A stretch of 64,000 nucleotides of DNA from Magnolia sinica (GCF_029962835.1 NC_080574.1:23286001-23350000), one strand, 5' to 3'. Counted from the first letter of the stretch, positions 38,351 to 53,300 are shown. Translations and numbers: made by a program. Notes: generated by a model not told the origin, from the letters alone.

Positions 38351-41300
38351 AGTTCTAGGGTTTTATGAAAGCATATGTTTTGGTGCTTTGCCACCCTATT
38401 GACTTAGGGATTGCCCTATATCATTAAAAGTCCGCCTTCCTATCTAATCCACTCACCCAAATAGATCAGTGTCCTTTCACTAACTATGACATCCAATCTT
38501 AGTCTCTAAAACCCAATGCAAAGCTCTAGAATGAACATCAAAAGATCCGATCATTGGATTTCCATCAAGCTAGATAAAACCAAATTTACAGTGAAAAAAC
38601 CATATTTATAGCGAAACAAAAGATCCAACATTGGAAATTTTAATGCAGGGACATTTTCACATCGTGCTCGAGTGGGGGTGGGCTGTGTGAAGTGGGGGCA
38701 CACTTCGGGTGGGCAGCTCGTGTGAGGCGGGTGGCTCGTGTGAGGCGAGACCTATGTGAAGTGGGGCCCCCAAGGGTGGTTCAGCCGATGGCCTAACTGG
38801 GGCCTAAGATAAGGGATTGATTCGCCACGCTCTATCAGTTCGAGCTTTTAGAGCAAGTGGTTAGTTGTCCTACATCAAAAGTGGTATTGGAGCGGGAGGT
38901 TTTTTGTTCGAGACTCCTCACTGGGGGTGATTAATGCTTGTGCATTTTCACACTAGGCTTGAGTGGGGTGACTTGTGAGAAGTGGGGCCATACTCGGGGT
39001 GGGCGGCTCGTGTCAGGCGAGCCCCATGTGAAGTGGGGCCCACAAGGGGGTTCGGCCAAGGGCCTAATCGGGGCCTGAGATAAAGGGATTGATTAGCCAC
39101 GCTCTATCAGTTCGAGCTTTTAGAGCAAGTGGTTAGTTGTCCTGTGTCAAATTTATTGACAAGTGGATCCCTTATTGAAGTACATTGGCCCTCAAATAAA
39201 TATTAATGTGTGGATCCAATAATACTTGTTTAGCCACTACTATAGCATCAAAGGTGCATCAAGGCCAACGCATCAAGATCCTTGTAGTCCCTTTGCAATT
39301 TGAGATTTGAGGACAAGTCTAAGCTAGTGATGATCAATTTGATTCAATGCATGCATGATGGGCACTCTTGGTTAGCAGACTGGATGTAATCTAACATGGA
39401 TATCCAATCACGCGTAGAACGAGGTCCTTATGAACCAATGAACATGCTTACTCCCATGAACAAAGTCCAATTGCTAGTAAATACTCGATAGTGGAAATTA
39501 TTACATCCCGCCTCGTTATTGGTTCAAATCACACAAGATGGCCACAAGGTATTTCTGGGCTGCCCTAACCTACTGGGTTGGCGATGGATATTTCAGGTAC
39601 TCTAAGAATTATGGATTCTCAACTCTCCACGGAGATTCCCTATAACCCCTTCATACGTCCAAGTTTCCATTAAGAATTAATAATAAAAGCATATAGAAAA
39701 TGGGTCAATTATGACCCTGTTCCATTCATCAACCAGGTCACTAATGACCTAGTTCCAATCAACAAAAAGAATTAATCGTCCAATTGGCTTTCTAGGGCAT
39801 ATAAAACCAATGTACTTGTCATGCTTGATAATAAGGTAGACCATTGGAAGCTTGTCAATAATGTTTTTATTTGTTCGTTGCAACTCGCACGTGATTGCTA
39901 ATGGATGCTTGCAATTTTGTGATTGTTTATTTGGTCCTTCCCTATGGTGCTTTTGATGTCCGTACTATCAATACCTTTGTCCTAGGGATGTCAACGGGCC
40001 GGGGTAGTGCTGGGTCAAGCTCTGTCCAAGCTCGGCCCACATCGTTCACCATAGGCCTTAACCCGGCCTGGGCCCGTGATGGGCCAAAATAGTCCAACCT
40101 GAAATGTTTATACTGGGCCCGAGAAAGAGGAGGGGTGGGTGTTTTTTTTTTTTTTTTTTTTAAAAATTTAAATTTATAAATTTTAGATTTTACAAAATTG
40201 CCCTTGCAAACCATAAAGGGCTGGGCTGTTGTACATGGTCCAAATCGGCCTGATTAAAAATGGGCATGAATTTGAAGCCCTAGCTAGGCCTGCAGGCTTG
40301 ATACTCCAGCCAAGTCCAGCTTGAGGCGGGCTAGGCCGGCAAGTCCTACGGGCCAGCCCGGCCCGTTGATGTACCTGCTTTGTGCAGGTTCTTTTTTTTT
40401 TTTGGCATCTACTCAAGATTTGACCATCCAGACATGATCCAATCATTCAGCATTTTTCTTGGATAGTGGTCCATGGTAATGTGCTTTTTACCTTAAAAAA
40501 AGGTAATGTGCTTTTTGTATGAGAACATTCCTCATTACTCTATTATGCATCATGTTTGATTCCTAAATCCTAGCTACCATACACCGTATACTCTATGCAT
40601 CCAGTCTCATGTTGATCATATTGTGCCCCTTCGAGTAGGATGGTTATTACCATTATCCTTATATTTTGAAAAAAATGAAGCGACAAATGTTTTGAGGTCT
40701 TGTTTGATACCTGGGAAATTGATGGAAGTGGTTGTAAAGGCAATGCATTGTAAGTAAGAGAGAAATTTGCAGAATTCCAGATCACATGCCCATCCAAATA
40801 TGGTGTTTGATAAAGAGATGCAAAATATATGGTCCCATCTCAAAGTTCAGATGCCTCATTTGATTGGTAGCTCACACAGTGGGCATACACACACCTGAAA
40901 TGGCCACCTGGTGGTCTACCATATATCCTAGAAATGTCTGGGTTGGTACAATGTGCCGCTGCAAATCTCTTCGTAAGCACACTCTTGCCTGTGTGTGCAC
41001 ACATGCAAACAACTTGAAACAATCGACACATCCAAAGGATCATTTTGGGTGTTATTACCGTCCCATGGGCCATCTACACTAGGGCCATGACTCCCATGTC
41101 CAACCTGTACATAATGGGCATGTTAACTTGTTTACTTGTCTGAAAATATATAGATAAAAACATACCTATTTCCTACAACAAGTGGGGGTAATTACGAATT
41201 ATACGAGATACACTTGCACCCAACGTGATCCAAAACCTGTTTGAAGCTAATTAGATACATTTTTACCTGATCAAAGTAGCAGTGTTGGCTTGAAGGGACC

Positions 41301-44300
41301 ACCAGAGCCTTCAAAATATTAAACCAATATATCTGTGTACCTTGCCAACAACATCCAAAATAGTACCAGCTATCTGTCCAAAACGCCCATGAGTCTACAG
41401 CCTAATGCCACCACACAGAAAATGCACATCGGAATGGTCACACATCAAACACACTCACGCATAACCAAATCCAAACGTAAAATATGAACATCACACATAG
41501 AAGACGAATAAGAACTTCGATTTCTCCAGGCTTGCCGACAGGCACCGATGCTACATCCTTGGCCGACTGGTCAATGTGAGAAATTGGATGATGATACGAT
41601 ATTGCGGGATCGTTGTCTTCTATAGCAGCGTCTTCGCTTTGGGACAAAGGCTTCATAGCAGAGGTGAATGTCCTACTAGTTGTATCGATAGGAACTGGCA
41701 CACCCGTCTCATCGGTCCATGCATCTAATGCGTCCTTGTAACTTGAAAATTTCTTATGATGGTTGCCACTGTAACGGTCCACTTGTGCTTCTGCTTCCTC
41801 TCAGGTTTTGTATTTTCCTGGCTTCCTTGTAGCAAACACAACAAACACAACGTAGTACTTAGGCATGGCATACTTGTTAAGTCAATGGTTGATAATGAGT
41901 ATGACAATAGGTTTGTTGCCTTTGTAACATACATATTTGAAACACTCCAAATGCACTCGAAAATACTCTAATCCCAAATGCTTGACCGGGAAGGTGGGCC
42001 AATGATGTGAAGACGTATCTAGAAAAGAGTTATTGCAGGCAGTGTTTGAAGTATCGGTATCGCTACAAGTTTCGCCAGCTGGGGATACGGAAACAATATC
42101 GATATCACTGATAACCGGAAATGCGGGAAAACATGGGATAATGATTGAAGTGAAACTTCAGGATATGCTAAAATACACATATTTGCATATTTAGAAATAA
42201 TAAAATTGCAAAAAGAATATTTACACAATAAATTTCCATTTAATTGGGTCTTAAAAGCATGTGTTGTCATAAGAAACAGTCTAAACATCCCATTGATCCC
42301 ATGTAACTAAACATCCATCGATATTGCAGAATATCAACAACGCACAATATTTTGCCAAGAAATCATCAAGAATTGGAAAGAAAACGAAAGATTGTGGCCT
42401 TGGTATCGAGCATGTTGCAAGGACGATAATATTGATATATTATCAATATTAGCAACAATATTGAAAACAACATACAACAATGTGCTCATAAAAAAAAATT
42501 GAAATAGGATTTTTTTTCAATAAACTAACTTTCTATGTTATCTCTACATTGATGATATTATTGAAATATCACTGATACACTTGTGATACAAGCGTCATTA
42601 CACAGTCGAAAATTATGGCGATACATTGGCGATATCGATTCATTGGCAATGCAAGCAACGCCTGGAATTGACACAATTGAAAATATTGGCGATATCAATA
42701 CGTTGGCAATACTTAGCAATGCATTGCTAATGTCTGGAATTTCTAATACTACCGGTGTTATTGGTATCGCTACTTGTGTTACTTATCAATATCGCCAAGC
42801 TAGAGATAACAATGATATCGAAGATATTTCGATAATATTGGAGATAATTCAAAAAATGCCTGCAGGTTGGTATTCGTCTAACAAAATGATATCTATCTAT
42901 GCATTATCCACATTCAATCGAAATGAATTCATAATTTTATTGATGCACCATCATATACTAGCTAAATATACATACACGTCCAAAATACATATGGCCAAAT
43001 ACACACACACGTCCAAAGTATTTCTCGCAAAATATACATGAACCTGTTTGCCAAAAGATGAAGTGTAGGGCATTCAAGCAGACTAGTAGGGGGTACATTA
43101 CAACTCCAAAGATCAAATGAGTCAAAAAAATAACATCATATAAGTCCAAAAAATAACATATGGGATGAGATGTTAGCTTGAGAACTAAAAGACCAGATTT
43201 GTAAAACGCCATATACCAACCATACCAAAACACACCCAATCACTGTGGACAACAAACACCATTATTTACATGGTGTTCTGTAGATGGTCAGGCACGAGCA
43301 TTTGTAACCATTCAAGTTTATATGGCTCAGGCAGTGTTAGGAACAATGTTGCCTTTTCCTCGTCCGTCGACATTATGTTTCCCACGATCAAGATATCAGT
43401 GTGTGACAATCCAACCACTTCTTGTAGGTCATTCATCACTCGTGTCATCCTGGACTCAACTGGTCATTGGTTAAATGATATATCTAGTTTGTCAACCGCA
43501 TTAGCCACAAACGATATTCCATTATGGAATGCCTCTTGGAAAGTCATTGGTCTAGGCTTCTTCTTAGACCCCGATGAGTTAGGAGTACTCTGTGAAGCAT
43601 GACCTACAGGAATCGTGATGCGGTGTGATTGAGACTCGGCACCACAACAATCATATGACCAACGGATCTTCCGTCCTGTATGACCTACAACATCATCGAA
43701 TGATAGTTGGACTGGGTCCTTGAATTGTTGAGGAGAATTAGTGGACTTGTCAACTTCTCTTTTCCGTCTTTGGCCTCCTAGTCATGATGTGTTCCCCGTA
43801 ACATGGAAATGATCAGTAGCACGGTCCTGTCCCGCCACGTACCATAGGTTGTCATACCTATGGATTGGCTTCCCACGAATTTTTGCAACTCTCGGATGGG
43901 ACTGTACGTATAATGAGGCAAGAAGATATAGGGAAACATTATTACACATACGGTTATATATAAATTGGATACGTAATAATGCAATTCATCGACCAAGTAT
44001 TGATAATGGTTATACCCTAATGTAACCGTCACAGACTTCATGTGTAGCCACCACCATCTTCAGAGTATCATCCTAGCCAACTCCAAATGCATTAAGCATA
44101 TCTCGGATGTCATTGCAAGTTTGCTTCAAAGTGTGCATGCGGTCGATGACATTCCGAGGCGTTAATGACATACAAAGATTTTTATATAACTCATTGCACA
44201 CGATCGTGTAGGCCTCTCGTTTCGTGTCGTTAATTGTCCTATAGGCTATAGCCTAATGCAATTTGTTCTAATAATGAAATCAGTAAAACCTTATCCATTG

Positions 44301-47300
44301 GATCATCCCAACGAATGATCTCATTTTTTGACCCCGCAATTGGAGAAAACTTTGCCTTAGCTTTTCCTTTCTCTAGTGATTTATGTGGTGATTTCCCAGG
44401 CGCCTTCATCGGAGAGTTAGTAGGTGTTGATTTGGTATTACGCGTTGTTGGCGCCATTGTACCTACAACCTATCGTTAATGAAGTCCAATTTCATCGTAT
44501 GATACATCAATTAAAACAAGTAATGGCAGAATGTGTAGCACACATGGGAATATAAAATAACTAAACTTCATGAAACAATCTACTAAAAATATGCATCACA
44601 TAACAGTAAGCCCACTACATTATGCATGAAACAATCATAGTACATGATGTACTACAAATCAATATAAAGAAGGTAATAAATTCAAAGTTTGTTTGTGATA
44701 TGCAATTAAATAAGAAAAAACATAAATTGTTCATTGACATCCTGAATGTTGATAATCAGTCCACATCCTAGACACAATCTGATCCCAAAACGTTATCCAC
44801 TCTTCCCTCTGATGATGGCTTACATTCGTTACTAGCATAATATCGTCTAGATGATCTCCTTGAATTGGACTTATCGTGTGCTCTTGGTCTTCCTCTGAAC
44901 AGATAGTTCCTTGAGGAATTTGTCCCTCTTGCACTTCGGATGAAATTGTGAAGGACAACACATGCAAGTGGAAACTTCACTAGTGTTCAAATCTTGTACT
45001 AAGGCACCATCTTCAATATGGGTAACCATGACTTCAGCATACCATAACACTGTTCAATTACATCACGTAACTGGGCATGGCGATAATTGAACAACTCTTT
45101 GGGGTTAGAAGGAGCACGTTCAGTTTGGTACTCATGCAAATGATACTGAACACCACGATATGGTGCCGTGAATCCAGGTGTATGTGCATATCCTGCATCT
45201 ACAACATAGTATTTACTATTTACCTACATTATAGGCTAATATAAGTCACTTATGCTCTTATGTAAATATTTAATAATGGGCATATGAAACGTGTAGATAA
45301 ACGTAAGATTTTACTGGGTGGGATAATCAATGGAGCTTCTGAATGTAACAAAGCACATTGTAAAACATGGGCATCTGAGGCTGAACCCTCCCAACCAGCC
45401 ATAATTAATGTAAAGTTCATATCAAATGAACAAACTCCCAATACGTTTTGAGATAAGAATCCCTTCAGATTACGGTAGGGTGCACTAGTTATGGATGGGA
45501 CAAATGCGGGTATATGTGTTCCATCGATTGCACCAACGTAGTCCTATATATCATAGTACACGACTAAAATTATAACTTCAAACCAGATATACAATTCCAT
45601 TACATGATGCAAGAAGACTTAGTTCGGTGAAATTACCTCGAAATAGCAACTCCGATTTGGATTGCTGGCGATTTCGGGAGGTGTTCCAGGACTAGGTTGC
45701 TTCACAAATTCCGAGTAAAGAGAAATGATCACCTAAAGTACCTTATTGAAGCACCTACTCACAGTTTCTCTTGAATGAATGAAATGATGACCAATCACTC
45801 TGTTCCTTACGTTATGTCCTACGGTGTGGAGGAACATTACAAGTTGCTCCTTGATTGACACCGTTCTACCCTCTCCAAGTGCATTCCTCTCTTTTAGCTA
45901 ATCACACAAGCGGAAGAATGACCCTTTACCCATCCTCAATTGATTTAGACAATCATTTTTGCTAGCCCTAATTATAGTGTTAATGATTCATCTTCGCTCA
46001 GCATCACATCTTCTTCTTTCTTGGAGCCCGCATCACGTGGATGCGAAACAACTCGGTGGCTCCAAACGCACTTGTGATTGCCGCCAAGGTTGTGGCAAAT
46101 GCAGTTGCCCTTCTCTTCTTTCATTCCTCGTTGCCCATAATTTTGCTGAATATATACAATACAAATTGGATATGTAGCCCACTTTTTATAGTAGACATAT
46201 TTGTGTGGAACCATTATAGTTTTAGCAAAAATTCAAGAGAGTTTGCAATCACAATAAGCCAATTCATCCAGGTTTGATCTCACACGCTGATATAGACTGA
46301 AATGGACACATCCAATCACAATGTTCCATTATCTTCATTCATAAGTACAATGAGATATATCTAACCACATATGGATGGAGGAAACATGCCCATGCATCCA
46401 ATGTGCAGTTGAGAATTTAGTTTATCTCTATATTTTTCATTTTTCATAATAATTATATGATGTGTATGTATACAATAGATATAATATAATACACCCTTTT
46501 CCCACCATTAAAGCATAAAAAAAGTGGAGGAGAGGAACCCATGCATTCAATGTGCACCATTATTTTCATTTTTCATGATGTTCCCTACCTATGAAGGTGT
46601 ACAATGGATTTTATCACAAACACTTCCACAAATACATGAGAGATTTTGGTGCCATGGAAGCATAAGAAAAAACGAGATGGAAAATTCGCAAACTGCCCTG
46701 CCCCAGGATGTTTTCAGCGGTAGGCATTCAAACCTCACTGTTTCCTGTGGTAAGGTCCACTTGAGCATTCTATCTGCCTCATTTTTGGGCTCACACGTAA
46801 AAAATGATATGTGAAAATGGTTGGACAACGTGGATGTAACACATACATTACGGTAGGCCCTACATAGCCCCTGATAGGACCATCTGTCTATACCTAAGTC
46901 TTGGTGGGAAGGTACCCAATCCCCGCCCACGCAAGCAGATACATAAGGAAGATTTATTTATTATTATTATTTTTTTGGTTACTGATTAAGCTAGGAAACA
47001 GAATTGAGATGGTAGATTAAATACATGCATCAGATTGGGGCCCATCTGAATTTCTAGGAAGATTAAGCTAGGAAATAGATTTGAGACGGTAGATTATAAA
47101 CCCATGCATTGGAATGGGGGGGACCATTGGCCGTTACAGATACATAAAAAATAATTTTATCTTCTTTTTGTACTGATTAAGCTAGGAAATAGATTTGAGA
47201 TGGTAGATTATAAACACATGCATCAAATTGGGGACTCTCAACCATTACAGATATATAAGAAAGATTTTATTTAGTGATTAAGCTAGGAAACAGATTTGAG

Positions 47301-47361
47301 ATGGTATATTATAAACACATGCATCAGATTGAGGACCATCAACCATTACAGATATATAAAA

Positions 47362-47393
<32 letters not shown>

Positions 47394-50300
47394 AGTGATT
47401 AAGCTAGGAAACATATTTGAGATGGTAGATAATAAACAAATGCATCGGATTGGGAATCATCAACCATTACAAATATATAAGAAAGATTTTTTATTTTTTT
47501 ATACTAATTAAGCTAGGAAACAGATTTGAGATGGTAGATTATAACACATGCATCAGATTTGGGACCATAAACCATTACAGATATATAAGAAAGAATTATT
47601 TATTTATTTATTTTTTATTGATTAAGCTAGGTAACAGATTTGAAATGGTAGATTAAACACATGCATTGACCTTACATCATATGTGCATGTTTAATGAGGA
47701 TGAAAATGGAGCAGTGGCTTACCTTATGAGTAGTCGGTGGAAATGGCTTAGGATGTTGCATAAAGCAGTGCTATGGAGAAGGTGGTTGTTGAAATATATG
47801 ATCGTTGTTCCCTTGTTCCTCGTATCGAAGAATCTTCTTCTGAATTCTTCCACCCACATCATGAGAAGGCCACAAAAAAGGATTCAGATTAGGTAGAACA
47901 ACTCAAGCATTCAGATTATCGACTGTGCATGCAAAGGGAAGATGAAGATGGGCGGTCACTCTTACCAATCAATCCTTTTGTATTGGTTTCCTCGGCCACT
48001 GTCTGTAGACCTTCTTCTCTTCCGAGTAAAGCCCTGCTTGAAGAATCGTCCCTCTGAACTTGACGACATAAACCCTATTGTTTGCGTTATGATGAAGGAT
48101 GTTGGGAATATCGCATGCTTTTTCAGAGATGGGTGATGGCCATGGCAGTCTCCGGTCTTCGTCTGCTCAAAGTGCAGAAGCAATAATGTTTCAGATAATA
48201 GCTTACTTGAGGGTCCACTGATTCCTATGGACCCACAGACTTCCCATCTGTCAACGGTCATCTCCCAGATATGGTAATGAAATGCAGATTTTCTGTTTGA
48301 TATACATTGGAAAATGGTGACCGAACGCACAACGGAAGATACAAATGCCTTTACCTCTATCTCCGGTACGACCCCATCTGTAGGGCCCAAGCACTACCTG
48401 TATGACACATCCACGTCATCCATCCATTATAGGATAGGAACTTAGTCCCTGGGCCCAAAAATGAAGCATAACCAAACTTTAGGTGGGCCACCACCTCCTC
48501 AAATGGCGGATATATCCCCTTAAGGAGGACTAAACGGCTTAGATCTTTTTAAGCCTTCTGAAATGGTCCCCCATGTTTGATGTTCCCACACGTGTTTGGC
48601 CCCATCAACTGGTTTCATTGTGATCTACCTCATAGAAAGATGAAGGTGGGCCGTATGTCGAAAATGATAGTGCACCATTAATTTGTCAACTTTCCTTAAT
48701 GTGGACCACTTGAACTGGGTTATGCGGTTTTGATTAGTTCAACGTCGCTGCAATGGTATTGCAGAGTGGTTGGACGGCTTTGATCGGTTACACGTACCCA
48801 TGGGTGGGACCCAAGCCATGCAATGCACAATAACATATACTACAGGCACAACACCGAATAACAAATCCACACGAAAAGCCTTGATTTCTCCTGCGGCTTC
48901 TAGATGAGCTATCAACATCCCAACAAATGAATGCAACTGTCTCTACCAAACACCCGGCGTGAGTAATGATGGTGCTTTTGCCACCATTTACTTCATTTTC
49001 ATAGCTATCAAACAGGGCCTAAAGGGTAGATACATGATGTAGGATTGTACTATCCAGATAGGGTCTACAATGGACCCCACTGCTGGTCATGTAAGATTGT
49101 GCCTGATTTGTGGTCCAATTGGACTGAGGGCCCAAAGCCCACATAGTCAATTGGATGGCATGGTACAGCATACGGTTGGACCATGGGGCCCACAACCACA
49201 ACTTGATCACAAATTTGGACTTATGTACCAACTGTAGGAAATTAAATAGTTCTATATTCCAACCTGTTTGGTATTCTTGGAATTTTATACCAAATTGCAC
49301 GGAACCCATATACCATATGGCTGTCCAAAGAAGCCTATATGGTTGGTTTGTAAGTAGTTTCGTAAGTTTTGGATTTATATTTTGTATTTTACTCGATTGT
49401 TTTATTTTATCATACGTTAGGGATTGTTTAAGAAAGGAATCTTGTTGGGCCTGTATGCTTTTAGCCTTTCCTTCTTTGCTTTTAATTAGGGCTTCCTAAA
49501 GGTTATGTATGCACGCATAGCCATATGGGTTAGCATAGATTTATGAGATCTTTTATGACTAGGAATTGGCTTTTCTTGTTTCCTGCAATGGGATTCAAGG
49601 ACCTGGGCTAGGACCATGTTTGGAAACCATGGATTCCATGCCAAACAATGGAAAATGAAAAGGGTTTTCCTTTGATGTGGCGATTTCTTTTGTTTGCATA
49701 GAAAAGAAAAGGATGGATTCCACCAAACAATCATTACTCTTTCCCATATTTTGGATTCTTGGCACAAGAAACTAGGTGAGTATTATGAGATGAATATAAG
49801 ATTTCCACTTGCCATCCAAACAAGAACTCAAAATTGGATTCCATGTTTCAATAGTTCCCACGTAAATCATCATTGCATGATTATTATTTTCTTTCTTTTC
49901 CCTTGGATTCCATGTATCCAAACATGCCCTAGAGGTATGATTCTTCTAAAGCGCTTTGGTGCAACTTCATTGGGCTTTGTGTGGAGAGCTTTCACATATC
50001 TTTCTTTGCTGAATTATTGGGCCAATTGAAGAGCTATTGGAGCATCTAAAGATGAAATGGGTAATCAAAAAATTGGTACGTACTTGGATCCGTACTGTTC
50101 TAGTTCCATTTCGTCTTGGTGCTGCATTAATTGACAAAAGCAAGATCCAGCTGGGTTAAGAAATAGATAAGGTACAATCAGCCATAAACTGCATTTTGGT
50201 TATAAGTAATAACAAGGGATTATAAAGCTCACTGAAGATTCCAACTACAGGTCACTAAGAATGCGTGTCATCTTGTGATATTCAATATAACAGGATGGAT

Positions 50301-53300
50301 GACAGATGATTTCTTTTGGATTAGATCTGCAGTTCTGAGACTTCTAACCTTTTTAGCTATCCCTTTTATAGAGGCGATCCATCCAAGGAGTTAAGAGAGG
50401 ATATGGATCTATTGATGGAATGATATGTGGATCATTTTTTGTAGTGGTTCTCTGGAGTACAAGAAGGGTAAAGGAGGAGGAGACATGATTCAATAATAAT
50501 ATGAAGAAGACATGGCTAGATCTTGAGGTTGGACATGTATGGCAATGAGAACTTGAATAAAACACATTTTCTTTTCATTAAATTTCATTGGAGGTTTTTA
50601 TTTTGTTGGCACAAAGCTTCGGTTCTCTCTCTAGGAAAAAAAAACTTCTGAAGTGAACTTGTCTGGTTTGGGACTTTAGTTGAGTTAATTGTCTGGTTTG
50701 AGACTCGAGTTAGGTTATGCCCAGAATTTGGCAGTTTCCTAATCCTTGCATGTATATTATTGCTTGATTTCGAGGCATTTATACTTCTTCTCTAACAAGT
50801 TTCACGATAAGTTTCTGTTTCTTTAACTCTTCTTGGTTGTGATGCTCTAACTGCTGCCCAGCCTGGCTAAAGGAGTGTCTACGTCTGGTAGGCATCTGAT
50901 TGTTGAAATTTTGCTTAGCAATCATGAGAAAAAAGAAGCTGATCCCAAATAGCTGGGGCAAGGCTGTGATGAATGACTATGACGACGATAAGTACCCAAT
51001 GAAGGGGATATTGTAGCCGAGCTTGAGAATATTGCAATCCGTGTTCAGACTATTACTATTCTCAATCTACTTTCATTGCATGCTATGTTTAAGTTTTGAT
51101 TAGGTAATCTGTAAATGAAGAGGTTTTTGATGGTGAACTCGTGAGCAGTGCAGTCCTTGCATTGTTTCCCACATCTCTTTCTCGGTCCAGTAGTTGAGTT
51201 GGCAACCTTTTCCTTAACATGCCACTTTGTTCTATGCGTACACATGAATATTTGAATCAATCTGGGTCACTAGTTTTTTGGCTTCAAGGATAGGTGAGGC
51301 TTTCTGAGTCTAAAATGTTTTTATTTCAGGTCTTTGAGCAGTCCCTGCGATCAACTTTTTTGAGCCTCGAAGAGGTAAGGCAGGATACCATCATCAACTT
51401 TATTTAATGAAGCATGAAGCTGAGTTTTCTTGGTAAATGCTTGCATGTTGAACCTCTTCTTCTTCTTTTTATCAATTATGTCCCATGGCTCAGAAAGTGA
51501 TTGCTACTAGCATCTTTCATTATTAGATGCTAATTTACGGAAGTCAAAAGTCAGACTTAGATTTAACCAAATTTGGAGCCACAGGGAATGGATGCTGGAA
51601 TGTAAAAAAACCCCGTGCGGAGATTGACTAGCCACGGGAGCGCAAGTGAGATCAATGGGGCCAAAAATGGCTCTCTTGTTAGAAATAGATACCAACATGC
51701 TTATTGATTAGCACCCGGTAATGGTTATGTTAGTCATGATATTCTGTTGTACCATTCCAGAATTACAAATTCTTGGTGTACCATATATAATCTATAATGT
51801 ATCTTAGATGTCCAAAGGTTGTCCAGAGCATCCTTTCTACTGAAGTGCAATAGCATTGTGCCAGAACATGAATATCAAGGCGTTAGACTTAAGGCCATAA
51901 AAAGTTTGTAGAACTTAGATAAAGAACACAATTCCACAACCTTGTGAGCTCGTTGGTTGAGAAAGTGTAGCAGTGAAGGAAACTTACCTCTCTTCAGTTA
52001 TTGAAAGTGCTTTTGTTGTAACGTGTTCGTTTATTTTCTGAGAAGTCATCTATACCCCAAAATTGTCTTCATTTATGATTTCTTCTCACTTTCAGCCCTT
52101 TGTTTTGGAGCAGAAAGTCCGAAGGTGATTAATGTGTTACTGTACACTGTGTTTCCAGTATATGGATGTGTTCCTCACTCGAATAGATGGCTTAAGACGG
52201 AGAATTTCTTTAGCTAGTGCAATGGAGGATGACCTGGACTACAGGGTGATAAGAGAGACATTTCAGGTTATTTTTATATTTGCTTCTAAATCACATATAT
52301 CTTCCTTCTGGTCTTCTTTTGACCCACTAGGTAAATTCAGTAAGCTGGTTTCATATTTTTCCTTGGTTTTATTGTCTTCTCCATAGGCTTTGATTGTTTC
52401 CATAAATGTCTTTGGTCATGAAAAACTTGCCATTTGTTAGGCATTGGTGTGAACACTGAACAGTTCTATTCTTTTCTTGGTTTGCATGGAGCTGCATTAA
52501 TAATTGTGGATTACTTTGGGGTGTCAACAAAGCCATATGATTGGCCTTGTATTGGGATTTGTTTAGGTTACGGCTTTACAAGGATGGGGTTCTACCTTGA
52601 AACTATAGATTTTGATACGTGTGTGCACTTGCCCACATGCACACTCATACACACCTGCGCGCATAGATACACATTTGAGAGTCTCACATACAACTAGTTG
52701 CTGTTGAGTTATGGTCCATCCAGCGCATAATTGCCAACTTTTCATGTGTTTGGCATCCAACCCATCCAGAATGTTGACTCACCATAGAGATCCCTTATCT
52801 AAAAAAATAGGCTGATCCATTCATTAGATGGGCCAAAAGTGTACTTGAATCAGATCGAGGATGTCCATTTTCTGTGGTGTGGCCAACATGATTAGTGGAT
52901 TGGCCATTTTTGTGGTCATGTTCTTCATGGTGGGTCCCTTTGTTTTGGGGGCGGTGGTGGAGCCACTTTCGAGTCAGATCCAATGACACTGTGTGCGTAG
53001 TGGGCATCCTACCAGTTGGGTGAATAGTTGCTGTCCACCCAATGGCTAACTTTCAACATGTCATAGGTGGACCACACTCGTTTACTTATTTATTTATCAG
53101 TGCCTAAGCATTATTTTCTTTGGTGTGGCCCACATGATGAGTGGATGGGACTGATTTATCCACAAGGTGATCCACCTATTGGACAGGTGGGATGTTGCAT
53201 GCACATGATTTGCTGAAGCTTATCTGTGCAGGGTGGACGCTAACTTATTGTCGGCCAGTTGGATGTGAGTGCTTCTCTCTCTCTCTCTATACGTATACAT

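Larger units (their letters stand above)
40696..49019 (-). mobile_element. PIF/Harbinger DNA transposon, about 8.3 kb, decayed
   Basis: The right end tatcaaacagggcc followed by TAA (49020-49022) pairs with the left end ggtcttgtttgata preceded by TGA (40693-40695), an eroded TWA duplication. Inner similarity continues (ggtgtttga/ggtgtttgg with tagaga-type words at 40806-40830 and 48935-48960). Inside, on the minus strand, are a PIF transposase, a Myb/SANT-like gene and an RNase H1 N-terminal-type ORF. Nested insertions (hAT 42040-42858, Mutator-like fragment about 46660-46930) and a tandem array (46985-47660) enlarge it. Gene content is firm; the outer limits are moderately supported. Confidence 0.7.

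Noticed and set aside
41756..41971. Plus-strand ORF over the RNase H1 N-terminal-like region
   Set aside because: The minus strand carries the family signature; the plus frame is a shadow.
47296..47656. Overlapping ORFs with repeated peptide phrases
   Set aside because: They are translations of the 46985-47660 tandem array and its T runs.
46985..47660. CRISPR-like spacing of repeated headers
   Set aside because: Plant nuclear DNA; the spacers are themselves repeats and the units diverge, so it is a tandem array.
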